64,000 nucleotides of DNA, taken from contig DDFH01000006.1 of NCBI GenBank assembly GCA_002337085.1, positions 897,098 to 961,097 on the forward strand, written 5' to 3'. Positions 8,670 to 17,215 of this stretch are shown here, piece by piece. Each line of letters opens with the position of its first letter. Positions within the stretch are counted from its first letter, which is position 1. The notes below the pieces were generated by a model. It did no database searches. It saw nothing but the letters and a program-made list of their open reading frames with translations, and was not told where the DNA came from. The position numbers and the translations under genes were made by a program. Origin of the DNA: Hyphomonadaceae bacterium UBA1933 (GTDB lineage: Bacteria > Pseudomonadota > Alphaproteobacteria > Caulobacterales > Aquidulcibacteraceae).

Positions 8670-10163
8670 ATGACTAAAACGATATTAATCGTTGACGATG
8701 ATCCTGCGCAACGTCGCCTTTTACAGGCCGCTGTTGAACGTCAGGGTTTTGCAACACGCCTCGCAGAAGATGGTTCACAAGCAGTCGCACAGGCAAATGA
8801 CCCGGCGGTTGATGTGGTTCTGCTTGATTTAATCATGCCTGGGGTTTCGGGTATGGAGGCGTTGGAACAAATTCGCAAAAAACGTGATGATTTACCAGTT
8901 GTGGTTTTAACTGCTTCGGGCGGTATTGATACAGTGGTCAAAGCGATGCAGGCGGGCGCGACCGATTTCTTTGTGAAACCGGCAAGCCCAGAGCGCGTGT
9001 TGGTATCAATCCGCAATGCCTTGAAGGTTGGGGAACTAACAGGGGAAGTCCGCAGACTTAAAAAGAAAGCTGCCGGACAGATGACTTTTGACGATATGGT
9101 TGCGGGGGCGGCCAGCATGCGTCAAGTCATTAAAATGGGTAAGCGGGCGGCGACCGCCAATATACCGGTTCTGATTTTGGGGGAGTCAGGTGTCGGTAAG
9201 GAGGTTATCGCCCGCTCTATCCACGGTGAAAGTGATAGGGCGCACAAGCCAATTATCACGGTAAACTGTGGTGCAATCCCTGAAAACCTTGTTGAATCAA
9301 TCCTTTTTGGTCATGAGAAGGGCGCGTTTACCGGTGCAAACGAACGCCATATGGGTAAATTCCAAGAGGCCGATGGCGGCACGCTTTTCCTTGACGAAGT
9401 TGGTGAATTACCGCTTGAGATGCAGGTGAAATTGCTTCGTGCCTTACAAGAGTCTGAGGTTGATCCAGTGGGTGCAAAACGCCCAATCAAGGTTGATGTG
9501 CGTATTATTGCCGCCACCAATAAGGATTTGGCGCGTCTTGTTCATGATGGATTGTTCCGCGAAGATTTATTCTATCGCCTTAATGTCTTTCCAATTGATG
9601 CGCCACCACTACGGGAGCGTAAGGAAGATATTCCGGCACTTTGTAAACATTTTATTGCGCGCTTTAATTCCGAAATGGGTAAAAAGGTGTTGGGCGTTGC
9701 CCCAAGCACCAATGGCTTGTTACAGGCCTATGAATGGCCGGGTAATGTGCGCCAGCTTGAGAATATGCTTTATCGTGCAATGGTGTTGTGTGACAATGAC
9801 TATCTAACCTCCGAAGATTTTCCGCAGCTTGAGGCCGCAATGCCAGATTTAACATTACGCGCCGCCAATTCAGAGCCTGAAATGGAATTTGCCGAAATTG
9901 CCAATTCGCCAAATGGTATTCCAATGCTTATGCCAAAAGTGGCGGCAAATGGCGAAGTTCCGCAATTCATTCCAATGTTTGATGACGGTGGGCATTTGCG
10001 TAAATTAGAACAAATTGAGCGTGACTTAATTCAATATGCCATCGACCTTTATGCCGGACATATGACCGAAATTGCGCGCAGATTGGGGATTGGTCGTTCG
10101 ACACTTTATCGCAAACTGAAAGAATATGATCTTGAAGAGTTTTTGTTAAAGATTTCGAGTTAG
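8670..10163 (+). CDS. Sigma-54-dependent NtrC-type response regulator
   Basis: A 497-residue protein with three domains. The receiver (1-~120) has acidic pocket D9-D10-D11 and phosphorylation site D53 in VVLLDLIMP. The AAA+ sigma-54 interaction domain (~145-375) has Walker A GESGVGKE and the GAFTGA loop. The C-terminal Fis-type helix-turn-helix has MTEIARRLGIGRSTLYRKLKE. The domains show that it should open promoters with RNA polymerase-sigma-54 when phosphorylated. ATG 8670 has a GGAAG ribosome site; the upstream in-frame GTG at 8595 is rejected because the receiver fold starts at MTKTILIVDD. No histidine kinase is adjacent, so it is an orphan and its signal is unknown. Confidence 0.92.
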   Translation: MTKTILIVDDDPAQRRLLQAAVERQGFATRLAEDGSQAVAQANDPAVDVVLLDLIMPGVSGMEALEQIRKKRDDLPVVVLTASGGIDTVVKAMQAGATDFFVKPASPERVLVSIRNALKVGELTGEVRRLKKKAAGQMTFDDMVAGAASMRQVIKMGKRAATANIPVLILGESGVGKEVIARSIHGESDRAHKPIITVNCGAIPENLVESILFGHEKGAFTGANERHMGKFQEADGGTLFLDEVGELPLEMQVKLLRALQESEVDPVGAKRPIKVDVRIIAATNKDLARLVHDGLFREDLFYRLNVFPIDAPPLRERKEDIPALCKHFIARFNSEMGKKVLGVAPSTNGLLQAYEWPGNVRQLENMLYRAMVLCDNDYLTSEDFPQLEAAMPDLTLRAANSEPEMEFAEIANSPNGIPMLMPKVAANGEVPQFIPMFDDGGHLRKLEQIERDLIQYAIDLYAGHMTEIARRLGIGRSTLYRKLKEYDLEEFLLKISS

Positions 10164-10189
10164 CCTGTATTTGTAATCATCGATTACCT

Positions 10190-10220
10190 GCCTCTGGAGT
10201 AATATCCAGAGGCTTTTTTT
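10190..10220 (+). terminator. Intrinsic terminator of the NtrC-type regulator
   Basis: GCCTCTGG 10190-10197 pairs perfectly with CCAGAGGC 10206-10213 and is followed by seven T (10214-10220). It sits 27 bases after the stop codon. Confidence 0.9.
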
Positions 10221-10278
10221 CTTGTGTTTCGGCAAGATTGGTTTAATAAAGCGATATATATTCAACATTGTTAACACC

Positions 10279-10821
10279 ATGAAATACAAAGAGTTTTTTA
10301 TTGGTCTAATTTTTTCTACGATAATTGGAACCAATTTTTCATACGCCCAATACCCAACCACCACCAACAAGGCCACAGTGTTTGTAAAGGCTGTTGAAGC
10401 GCAAATATCTGCGCCAATCTCCACGAATGGTAATAATGAATGTGATTATATCCTAAATGCCTATAAAAACGGCCTGGGAATTGATTTAAAGACGATTGCA
10501 GCAAGTAATAATAATTATAAAAACAAAAGCTCACTTAAAAAAGGCAAGAAGAAAAGCCAAAAATCATGTGCCGCTGATTTGCAGAAATATTTTGTGTCAC
10601 AAGGTGCGCAATTGCCAATTCCCATTGATTACCGTGATTATTCTGCCGGCGATATCGTGGTTTTTAAAATAAAGTCAAAGCCGCATATTGCCATAGTTTC
10701 AGGCGAATTTAATGGCTGGCGCACGCAAAATCTTGTTATCCATAATAATGGTAAAGCAATTGTAGAAGAGGATATTTTGCGCAAATATCCAGTTACTGCC
10801 CATTTCCGATTTGGTTTATAG
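10279..10821 (+). CDS. DUF1287-family secreted protein, divergent copy
   Basis: A 180-residue protein with an N-terminal signal peptide (MKYKEFFIGLIFSTIIG, cut probably after SYA). The mature part aligns by eye with the DUF1287 protein encoded next at 10860: ECDYILNAYKNGLGIDL against CTDVVIRAYRDALGIDL, then YSAGDIVVFK, HIAIVSG, LVIHN, and the shared ending HFRFGL. The family is NlpC/P60-like, and the candidate catalytic Cys and His are kept. The middle is replaced by a Lys/Asn/Ser-rich stretch, NYKNKSSLKKGKKKSQK. Probably a diverged tandem duplicate acting in the periplasm. Confidence 0.7.
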   Translation: MKYKEFFIGLIFSTIIGTNFSYAQYPTTTNKATVFVKAVEAQISAPISTNGNNECDYILNAYKNGLGIDLKTIAASNNNYKNKSSLKKGKKKSQKSCAADLQKYFVSQGAQLPIPIDYRDYSAGDIVVFKIKSKPHIAIVSGEFNGWRTQNLVIHNNGKAIVEEDILRKYPVTAHFRFGL

Positions 10822-10859
10822 CGTCATATTTTTGCCCAATTAAAAATCAATAAGAAAAT

Positions 10860-11465
10860 ATGGGCAGTATTAATCGTAAAGAATTCATTTTTGGTCTTGG
10901 TGCGCTTTCTTTTATGGCAAAAGATGCGTTTGCTGATGCGCAAATATCAAAGGCAAATCGTCTTGTGAAATCCGCTGCCGCGCAAATTGGGGTTACTGTG
11001 CAATATGACCCTGCCTATACGGTTTTAAAATATCCGGGTGGCGATGTGCCGCGTTTTAAAGGCGTTTGCACCGATGTGGTAATCCGTGCTTATCGCGATG
11101 CCTTGGGCATTGATTTGCAGCAGCTTGTGCATGATGATATGGCGGCAAATTTTGCAAAATATCCGAAAAATTGGGGTCTGAAGGGCGCGGATAAAAATAT
11201 TGATCACCGCCGTGTTCCAAATTTGCGCCGCTTTTTTGAACGACGCGGTGCGGAACTTGCTGTCTCCGACAAAGGCTCTGAATACCGCGAAGGTGATATA
11301 ATAACCCAAAGTGTGCAAGGCTTGGCACATATTGGCATTGTATCGGGTGACAAGGCACTATTAAGCGGCAACCCATTGATTATTCATAATATAGGACGCG
11401 GCACACAAAAGGAAGACGTCCTCTTTGCCTTTCCAATCACTGGGCATTATCGGTTTGGGGTATAA
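10860..11465 (+). CDS. DUF1287-family secreted protein (NlpC/P60-like)
   Basis: A 201-residue protein closely matching the DUF1287 pattern: YDPAYTVLKYPGGDVP, GVCTDVVIRAYR with the presumed catalytic Cys, VHDDM, IDHRRVPNLRRFFERRG, then AHIGIVSG with the presumed catalytic His and a final HYRFGV. The first 27 residues, with NRKEF before a hydrophobic stretch and ending in FADA, look like an export signal, possibly Tat-like although RK replaces RR. The family is expected to cleave peptide or amide bonds at the envelope; substrate is unknown. It lies 38 bases after its diverged copy. Confidence 0.85.
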   Translation: MGSINRKEFIFGLGALSFMAKDAFADAQISKANRLVKSAAAQIGVTVQYDPAYTVLKYPGGDVPRFKGVCTDVVIRAYRDALGIDLQQLVHDDMAANFAKYPKNWGLKGADKNIDHRRVPNLRRFFERRGAELAVSDKGSEYREGDIITQSVQGLAHIGIVSGDKALLSGNPLIIHNIGRGTQKEDVLFAFPITGHYRFGV

Positions 11466-12354
11466 TCCCATTGATATAATCGCGTAATTCATTCGCTAGT
11501 TCACGGAAAATTGTGATGTAGCGTTTTTGATTTTTTAGATTTTCGTGCATTGCGATATAGGCAGGGATTTTTATATTAATTTCGTCTTTCAATATTCGTT
11601 TTAGTCCGTAATAATTGGCAATCCCCGCTTGGCAAAAGCCAACTCCTGCGCCTTTTAAAACCAATGATAATTGCACGGCGGGGGAGGCGGCGCGATATTT
11701 AAAATGCGCCTTGCTTATGATGGGAAATTCTTGGCTAAAGGGTATTAAAAAGGGCGATAAAACATCATAAAAAACCATATTATGTTGCGCCAAATCATCG
11801 ATATTTTTTGGCGTATCATGGGTTTTTAGATATTCGGGGTTGGCAAATGCGCCAATTTCAATTTCGCCAATTTTTTGTGCCAAAAGTGCGTTTTGTGCGG
11901 GGCTCGCCATTCTTATGGCTATGTCGGCCTCCCTCTCTGTAAGGTCGGCAATTTCATCAGATGCAATGATTTCAAAATCCAAACCAGAATATTTTTCGCC
12001 AATTTTCTTTAGCAAATCAGGCAAAATATAAATGCCGACAATCTCACTGGCGCTAATTCGGATTGTGCCTTTGATTTCATTGCCCATGGCACTGGCAACA
12101 CGGGTAAAGGTTTCACAATTTATGCCCATTGCGCGCGTATATTGCGCAAGCTCTTTGGCGGCATCACTTACGACAAGGCCCTTTGACGTGCGGGTGAATA
12201 ATTGATAGCCTAATTTTTCTTCAAGCCCTTCAATCGCGCGGCTTATGGTGGGTTGGGAGATGCCAAAGGCGTTGGCAGCGTGGGAAAAATTCCCCGTCTC
12301 GACAACTTTGCCAAAAATTTTAAGTGCGTTCCAGTCTAAATCCTGCATTGTCAT
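11437..12354 (-). CDS. LysR-family transcriptional regulator
   Basis: A 305-residue LysR protein. The N-terminal winged helix-turn-helix spans residues ~5-65 (AANAFGISQPTISRAIEGLE), followed by the linker helix and a periplasmic-binding-like effector domain. It is transcribed divergently from the NAD(P)-binding gene at 12438 with 83 bases between, the usual arrangement for a regulator of its neighbour. Its 3' end overlaps the DUF1287 gene by 29 bases, convergent. Effector unknown. Confidence 0.9.
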   Translation of the reverse strand: MTMQDLDWNALKIFGKVVETGNFSHAANAFGISQPTISRAIEGLEEKLGYQLFTRTSKGLVVSDAAKELAQYTRAMGINCETFTRVASAMGNEIKGTIRISASEIVGIYILPDLLKKIGEKYSGLDFEIIASDEIADLTEREADIAIRMASPAQNALLAQKIGEIEIGAFANPEYLKTHDTPKNIDDLAQHNMVFYDVLSPFLIPFSQEFPIISKAHFKYRAASPAVQLSLVLKGAGVGFCQAGIANYYGLKRILKDEINIKIPAYIAMHENLKNQKRYITIFRELANELRDYINGIIPQTDNAQ

Positions 12355-12393
12355 TCAAATATGAATAACAGAAGTAATTATAAATTCAATTAC
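12353..12393. promoter_or_regulatory. Candidate LysR operator in the divergent promoter
   Basis: ATTCA-AATA-TGAAT at 12353-12366 contains a T-N11-A LysR motif and overlaps the LysR start codon. A second inverted repeat, GTAATT (12374-12379) with AATTAC (12388-12393), lies in the same gap. Inference from position and symmetry. Confidence 0.4.
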
Positions 12394-12437
12394 ACTTATC
12401 AAATTGCTTGTTATGGGAGGTTTTTCAGGAGATTTAA

Positions 12438-13370
12438 ATGAAAAATATTCTTATATTGGGGGCATCGGGTTCTTTGGGTGGGGCCTTTATGCGTGAATGC
12501 CTTATTCGTGGTTGGAATGTTCGTGCCCTAAGCCGTAAGAAATCTGGTTTTGAAAATGGTGTTGAATGGATTTTGGGTGATGCCGAAAATTCGGGTGATG
12601 TTTTGGCGGCCGCCAAAGGTATGGATGCAATATTCCATGCGGTTAACCCTGCTGGTTATAAAAATTGGGAAACATCACCGGAATTAATGCTTAAAAACAC
12701 CATTCATGCCGCCAAACAGGTGGGGGCAATAATCCTATTCCCTGGTAATATTTATAATTATGCGCCAATATTGGGCGAAAATATTGCCGATAACTCCCCG
12801 CAAAATCCAATATCTGAAAAAGGTATGATACGTGTGCGGCTTGAAAAGCTTCTTGAAAATGAAAAAGGTGTCAAAACCATAATTTTGCGTATGGGCGATT
12901 TCTTTGGGGCGCAAAGTGGTTCAAGCTGGCTAACCGAAGGGATTATTGAAAAGGGTAAAGCGGTAAATTCAATAAATTCCCCATCCAAAAACCCCGCAAC
13001 GCGCCACCAATGGGCATATTTACCCGATTGTGCAAAATGCTTTGCCAATCTTTTGGAAAAGTCGGATGGTTTGCAAGGGGTTACCAGTTTTAATTTTGAC
13101 AATCACTATTTTACAAGTGCCGAATTGGCGGGCGCAATTGGTGAAATTACGGGGCGCACAATAAAAATAAACCAATTACCATGGTGGCTTTTCACCCTAA
13201 TCGCGCCTTTTAATAAAACCATTAGTGAGATTATTAAAATGCGCTATTTATGGGATTATGAAATGCGTTTTGATGGCGCGGGTCTTAAAGAAATATTGGG
13301 AAACAATATCCCACACACAGATTTAAAAACCGCCTTGAAAGAGACGTTAAAGGCATATGAATGCCTTTAA
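12438..13370 (+). CDS. NAD(P)-binding epimerase/dehydratase-like protein
   Basis: A 310-residue atypical extended SDR protein. It starts with the Rossmann loop ILGASGSLGGAF (GxxGxxG) and follows the NmrA/epimerase layout: DAIFHAVNPAGY near residue 70, a likely NIYNY active-site region near 109-113, and a C-terminal substrate part. A good CAGGAGA ribosome site precedes ATG. It is divergent from the LysR gene, which probably controls it. Typical substrates of this group are sugar nucleotides or quinone-linked metabolites; none can be assigned. It is convergent with dnaJ, 2 bases apart. Confidence 0.8.
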   Translation: MKNILILGASGSLGGAFMRECLIRGWNVRALSRKKSGFENGVEWILGDAENSGDVLAAAKGMDAIFHAVNPAGYKNWETSPELMLKNTIHAAKQVGAIILFPGNIYNYAPILGENIADNSPQNPISEKGMIRVRLEKLLENEKGVKTIILRMGDFFGAQSGSSWLTEGIIEKGKAVNSINSPSKNPATRHQWAYLPDCAKCFANLLEKSDGLQGVTSFNFDNHYFTSAELAGAIGEITGRTIKINQLPWWLFTLIAPFNKTISEIIKMRYLWDYEMRFDGAGLKEILGNNIPHTDLKTALKETLKAYECL

Positions 13371-13372
13371 TT

Positions 13373-14512
13373 CTACTTCTTCAAGCCGTCCCAAAATTTC
13401 TTGGCTTTGTCGAAAAAGCCTTGGGTTTCGGGGTGGGAGGCTTCGCAGCAATCGGCGTGAAATTCCTCAAGCAATTGACGCTGTTTTGGCGTTAATTTGC
13501 GTGGGGTTTCAACAAATAATTCAACATACATGTCGCCGCGCAATGCCGATTTTAATTGTGTCATACCGTGTGCGCGCAATTTGATGCGTTTGCCAGTTTG
13601 TGAACCTTCTGGTACTTCAACTTCGGCTTTGCCGCCATCAATCACGGGAACTTCGATTTTGCCGCCCAATGCCGCTTTGGTCATCGGGACGGGCATACGC
13701 ATATATAAATCACGCCCATCACGTTCGAAAATGGCATGTTTTTTAATGCTAAGGAAAATGTATAAATCGCCTTTTGGGCCACCGCGTGCGCCGCGTGCGC
13801 CTTCGCCGGCAAGGCGAATACGCTGCCCATCTTCAACCCCCGCAGGGATAGAGACAGAAAGTTTGCGTTCAATCTCAACCGCACCTTTGCCACGACATTT
13901 TTTACATGGATGGGCAATTATTGTGCCGCGACCATGGCAATGATGACAAGTGCGCGTCATCATAAAGAAGCCATTTTGTACCCGAACTTGACCAGAACCA
14001 GCACATGTTGGGCAGGTTTCGGGCTTGTGTGGTGGTTCTGCACCCGTGCCGTCACAATGTTCGCAGGTTTCTTCGGTTGGAACTTTGATTTCCGCCTCAA
14101 CGCCTTTAAAGGCTTCTTCAAGGCTGATGTCATAATCCATCCGCAAATCAGCACCACGTGCCGGGCCTTGTTTACGACCACGTCCGCCGCCGAAAACATC
14201 GCCAAAAATGTCACCAAAAACTTCGGAGAAAATATCAGATGGATCGCCACTAAAGCCGCCACCACCCATGCCGCCCATGCCGCCATTAACGCCGGCATGA
14301 CCAAAACGGTCATAAGCAGCGCGTTTTTGATCATCGGAAAGCACAGAATAAGCTTCGTTAATCTGTTTAAACTTTGCTTCGGCCTCTGGGTTATCTGGAT
14401 TGCGGTCAGGGTGATATTTCATCGCCGCTTTGCGGAACGCAGATTTGATGGTCGCGCCATCGGCATCGCGTGAAACTTCCAAAAGTTCGTAATAACAGGT
14501 TTGGGTGGTCAT
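13373..14512 (-). CDS. dnaJ: Chaperone DnaJ
   Basis: A 379-residue type I Hsp40 co-chaperone that delivers clients to DnaK and stimulates its ATPase. The J domain (1-~70) has the HPDRN motif. A Gly/Phe linker follows (GGMGGMGGGGFSGDP). The zinc domain has four CxxCxGxG repeats (CEHCDGTG, CPTCAGSG, CHHCHGRG, CKKCRGKG). The C-terminal client domain completes it. It lies 96 bases downstream of dnaK on the same strand, with hairpins in between, and is expected to be co-transcribed. Confidence 0.97.
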   Translation of the reverse strand: MTTQTCYYELLEVSRDADGATIKSAFRKAAMKYHPDRNPDNPEAEAKFKQINEAYSVLSDDQKRAAYDRFGHAGVNGGMGGMGGGGFSGDPSDIFSEVFGDIFGDVFGGGRGRKQGPARGADLRMDYDISLEEAFKGVEAEIKVPTEETCEHCDGTGAEPPHKPETCPTCAGSGQVRVQNGFFMMTRTCHHCHGRGTIIAHPCKKCRGKGAVEIERKLSVSIPAGVEDGQRIRLAGEGARGARGGPKGDLYIFLSIKKHAIFERDGRDLYMRMPVPMTKAALGGKIEVPVIDGGKAEVEVPEGSQTGKRIKLRAHGMTQLKSALRGDMYVELFVETPRKLTPKQRQLLEEFHADCCEASHPETQGFFDKAKKFWDGLKK

Positions 14513-14539
14513 GGCTTTGTGAATATTCTTTGTTTGCCC

Positions 14540-14593
14540 CCTCCGTCATTTTGTTTACACAAAACGACACCTCCCCCGCTTTCGCAGGGGAGG
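14540..14593. repeat. Two palindromic units between dnaK and dnaJ
   Basis: CCTCCCC (14570-14576) pairs with GGGGAGG (14587-14593), with an inner GC/GC step. Next to it GTCATTTTGT pairs with ACAAAACGAC across TTAC with one mismatch (about 14545-14568). The C/G-rich unit resembles the repeats at 6372-7184. In the dnaKJ transcript these could set the dnaK:dnaJ ratio by RNA processing; that is inference. Confidence 0.45.
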
Positions 14594-14608
14594 ATATAAG
14601 GGCGTTAA

Positions 14609-16522
14609 TTACTTTTTGTCGCCGTCAACGTCTTCGAATTCAGCGTCAACAATATCATCGCCATCGGCTTTGGCATGTGCCTGAGCATCAGCATGCGCCG
14701 CAGATTCTTCTGCTGCTTGCTGTTCTTTGTACATGATTTCGCCAATTTTCATTGCTGCTTGCATCAATTCGTTGTTAGCAGCTTGAATTGCCGCAACATC
14801 GCCACCTTGGACAGCGTCTTTGGTTTTTGCGACTGCCGCTTCGATTGCGCCTTTATCACCCGCTTCAAGTTTAGAGCCATATTCAGCAAGCTGTTTTTCA
14901 ATCGAATGGATTGATGCTTCGGCTTGGTTTTTAGCTTCTACTTCTTCGCGGCGTTTTTTATCGGCTTCGGCATTTGCTTCGGCGTCTTTTACCATTTGCT
15001 CAATATCGGCATCAGACAGACCACCGTTTGCCTGAATACGGATTGATTGCTCTTTATTGGTTGCTTTATCTTTTGCAGAAACTGAAACGATACCGTTTGC
15101 GTCAATGTCAAAAGTAACTTCGATTTGTGGAACGCCGCGTGGTGCCGCAGGAATACCCAACAAGTCAAACTGACCAAGCAATTTGTTATCAGCCGCCATA
15201 TCACGTTCACCTTGGAATACGCGAATGGTAACAGCAGATTGGTTATCGTCAGCGGTTGAGAAGGTTTGTGATTTTTTGGTTGGGATGGTTGTGTTACGCT
15301 CGATCAAACGGGTGAACACGCCGCCCAAAGTTTCGATACCAAGTGAAAGCGGGGTAACGTCAAGAAGAAGAACGTCTTTAACGTCGCCTTGAAGAACGCC
15401 GGCCTGAATTGCCGCACCAATTGCAACAACTTCGTCTGGGTTCACGCCTTTGTGTGGCTCTTTACCAAAGAATTCTTTAACCGCTTCTTGAACTTTTGGC
15501 ATACGGGTCATACCACCCACAAGCACGATTTCATCAATCTCGCTTGCTGCCAAGCCAGCATCTTTAAGAGCCGCTTTGCATGGTTCAATTGTGCGTTTGA
15601 TAAGATCTTCAACCAATGCCTCAAGCTTAGCACGAGTAAGTTTTAAGTTAAGGTGAAGCGGACCAGAAGCGTCCATGGTGATGAACGGAAGGTTTACTTC
15701 ATATTGAGTAGTGGTTGAAAGTTCTTTTTTCGCTTTTTCAGCTTCTTCACGAAGACGTTGCAATGCCAATTTGTCATTGCGAAGGTCGATACCTTTATCT
15801 TTTTTGAATTCTTCAGCCAAATAATCAACGATACGCATATCGAAATCTTCACCGCCTAGGAATGTATCACCGTTGGTAGAGCGAACTTCAAATACGCCGT
15901 CACCGATTTCAAGAACTGAAACGTCGAATGTACCGCCGCCAAGGTCATAAACCGCAATTGTACGGTTGCCACCTTTATCAAGGCCGTATGCAAGCGCAGC
16001 AGCAGTAGGCTCGTTAATGATACGAAGCACTTCAAGACCCGCAATTTTGCCCGCGTCTTTGGTTGCTTGACGTTGTGCGTCGTTGAAATATGCCGGAACA
16101 GTAATAACCGCTTGGGTCACTTCTTCACCAAGGTAAGCCTCGGCAGTTTCTTTCATTTTGGTCAAAGTCATGGCGGAAATTTCAGCAGGTGAATAGTCTT
16201 TATCACGACCTTTTACCCACGCATCGCCAGATGGACCTTTTACAATTTCGTATGGAACAAGTTTTTTGTCTTTTTCAACCATTGGGTCGTTAAAATTACG
16301 ACCAATCAAACGTTTGATTGCGAAAAAGGTTTGGTCGGGGTTGGTTACTGCCTGACGGCGTGCCGGTTGACCAATCATACGCTCACCATCGGCGGTGAAG
16401 GCAACTACTGAAGGGGTTGTACGCGCACCCTCAGAGTTTTCGATAACTTTTGCGGCTTTGCCGTCCATAATGGCAACGCAAGAGTTGGTAGTTCCCAAGT
16501 CAATACCAATAATTTTTCCCAT
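14609..16522 (-). CDS. dnaK: Chaperone DnaK (Hsp70)
   Basis: A 637-residue Hsp70 that folds and protects proteins through an ATP-driven cycle with DnaJ and GrpE. The nucleotide domain starts GKIIGIDLGTTNSC and carries AVYDLGGGTFDVSVL and IVLVGGMTRMPKVQ. The substrate domain follows (DVTPLSLGIETLGG), then the helical lid and an acidic tail ending EFEDVDGDKK. ATG 16522 has a GGAAGG ribosome site; the longer frame to 16594 adds non-family residues and is rejected. A sigma-32-like promoter lies 174-201 bases upstream. grpE is not in the window. Confidence 0.98.
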   Translation of the reverse strand: MGKIIGIDLGTTNSCVAIMDGKAAKVIENSEGARTTPSVVAFTADGERMIGQPARRQAVTNPDQTFFAIKRLIGRNFNDPMVEKDKKLVPYEIVKGPSGDAWVKGRDKDYSPAEISAMTLTKMKETAEAYLGEEVTQAVITVPAYFNDAQRQATKDAGKIAGLEVLRIINEPTAAALAYGLDKGGNRTIAVYDLGGGTFDVSVLEIGDGVFEVRSTNGDTFLGGEDFDMRIVDYLAEEFKKDKGIDLRNDKLALQRLREEAEKAKKELSTTTQYEVNLPFITMDASGPLHLNLKLTRAKLEALVEDLIKRTIEPCKAALKDAGLAASEIDEIVLVGGMTRMPKVQEAVKEFFGKEPHKGVNPDEVVAIGAAIQAGVLQGDVKDVLLLDVTPLSLGIETLGGVFTRLIERNTTIPTKKSQTFSTADDNQSAVTIRVFQGERDMAADNKLLGQFDLLGIPAAPRGVPQIEVTFDIDANGIVSVSAKDKATNKEQSIRIQANGGLSDADIEQMVKDAEANAEADKKRREEVEAKNQAEASIHSIEKQLAEYGSKLEAGDKGAIEAAVAKTKDAVQGGDVAAIQAANNELMQAAMKIGEIMYKEQQAAEESAAHADAQAHAKADGDDIVDAEFEDVDGDKK

Positions 16523-16873
16523 TTTTACTTTCCTTCCGCGTGTCTTAAAAGCCCACGCTTTTCTAGATTTGGCATTGCCCGCTTTGAGGCGCAAGCCAGT
16601 GATTGTTAAAACCTTATATGATTATGGATTGCGGGCGTTTCAAGACCTTGAAGTTCATGCTGCCCATTCCCCAATAACCATAATGAACACGGGGAATATG
16701 GGAAAGTTTTTGATGTCTTCAAGGGGTAAATGAAAAAATGGTGTAATTTATGACAGGAAATTGCAGAAAAAAATTAATGATTAGCGATTTGCATTAATTT
16801 ATTAAACTGGGAATATGGTAACGAATATGGATGCACGGAAATCACCGTCTTAGAAATAGAATTATGGAAGATA
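16523..16873. other. Intergenic region upstream of dnaK and downstream of the HEPN gene
   Basis: No gene is seen. The dnaK side holds the ribosome site and the sigma-32-like promoter (16696-16723). An imperfect inverted repeat, CCCATTCCCC (16664-16673) with GGGGAATATGGG (16691-16702), overlaps the promoter -10. The part 16740-16873 is plain AT-rich sequence with nothing recognisable. Confidence 0.6.
16696..16723 (-). promoter_or_regulatory. Sigma-32-type heat-shock promoter of dnaK
   Basis: Read on the minus strand: -35 CTTGAAG (16723-16717), a 13-base spacer, then TCCCATAT (16703-16696). This matches the heat-shock consensus CTTGAA / CCCCATNT closely. The start point would be near 16689, giving a leader of about 165 bases. 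No CIRCE element was found, so sigma-32 rather than HrcA control is inferred. Confidence 0.75.
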
Positions 16874-17215
16874 TTATGCATCTTGCTGTGCAATAATTAT
16901 TTCAATTACTTCTTTTAATTCGGGCAAATTTTTATTCAAAACTGCTTTAATAACATTTATATCAATGTTATTTCCAAGGTAATTATGGACTATAAAATTT
17001 CTGAAGCCGCGAATTTGTCGCCAAGGAATATTGGGATGCATTTCTTGAATTTCATTTGGAATTTGCCCGACAGATTCAGAAATGGTGTGTAAATTTCTTA
17101 AAGTTCCAGCATAAACTAATTCATCTGTTTCAATATCACCACGTGTTTGAAATTCAAAGATTTGATCAATTGTTTTTATGATATGGTTGGCGTGTGGTAG
17201 CCAAGATTTAATCAT
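16874..17215 (-). CDS. hepT: HepT-like HEPN toxin (DUF86)
   Basis: A 113-residue all-alpha HEPN protein. The RNase motif R-x4-H-x-Y is intact at R72, H77 and Y79 (FRNFIVHNYLG). Such proteins are toxins whose activity is blocked by the partner nucleotidyltransferase, in characterised cases by adding AMP to the motif tyrosine. Its ATG overlaps the stop of the upstream MNT gene as ATGA, so the two are translationally coupled in the order antitoxin-toxin. Toxicity is inferred from family and motif. Confidence 0.85.
   Translation of the reverse strand: MIKSWLPHANHIIKTIDQIFEFQTRGDIETDELVYAGTLRNLHTISESVGQIPNEIQEMHPNIPWRQIRGFRNFIVHNYLGNNIDINVIKAVLNKNLPELKEVIEIIIAQQDA

Noticed and set aside
16641..16675. 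Plus-strand CTTGAAG followed by CCCATT as a second heat-shock promoter
   Set aside because: The spacer is only 9 bases, too short for sigma-32, and no gene follows on that strand.
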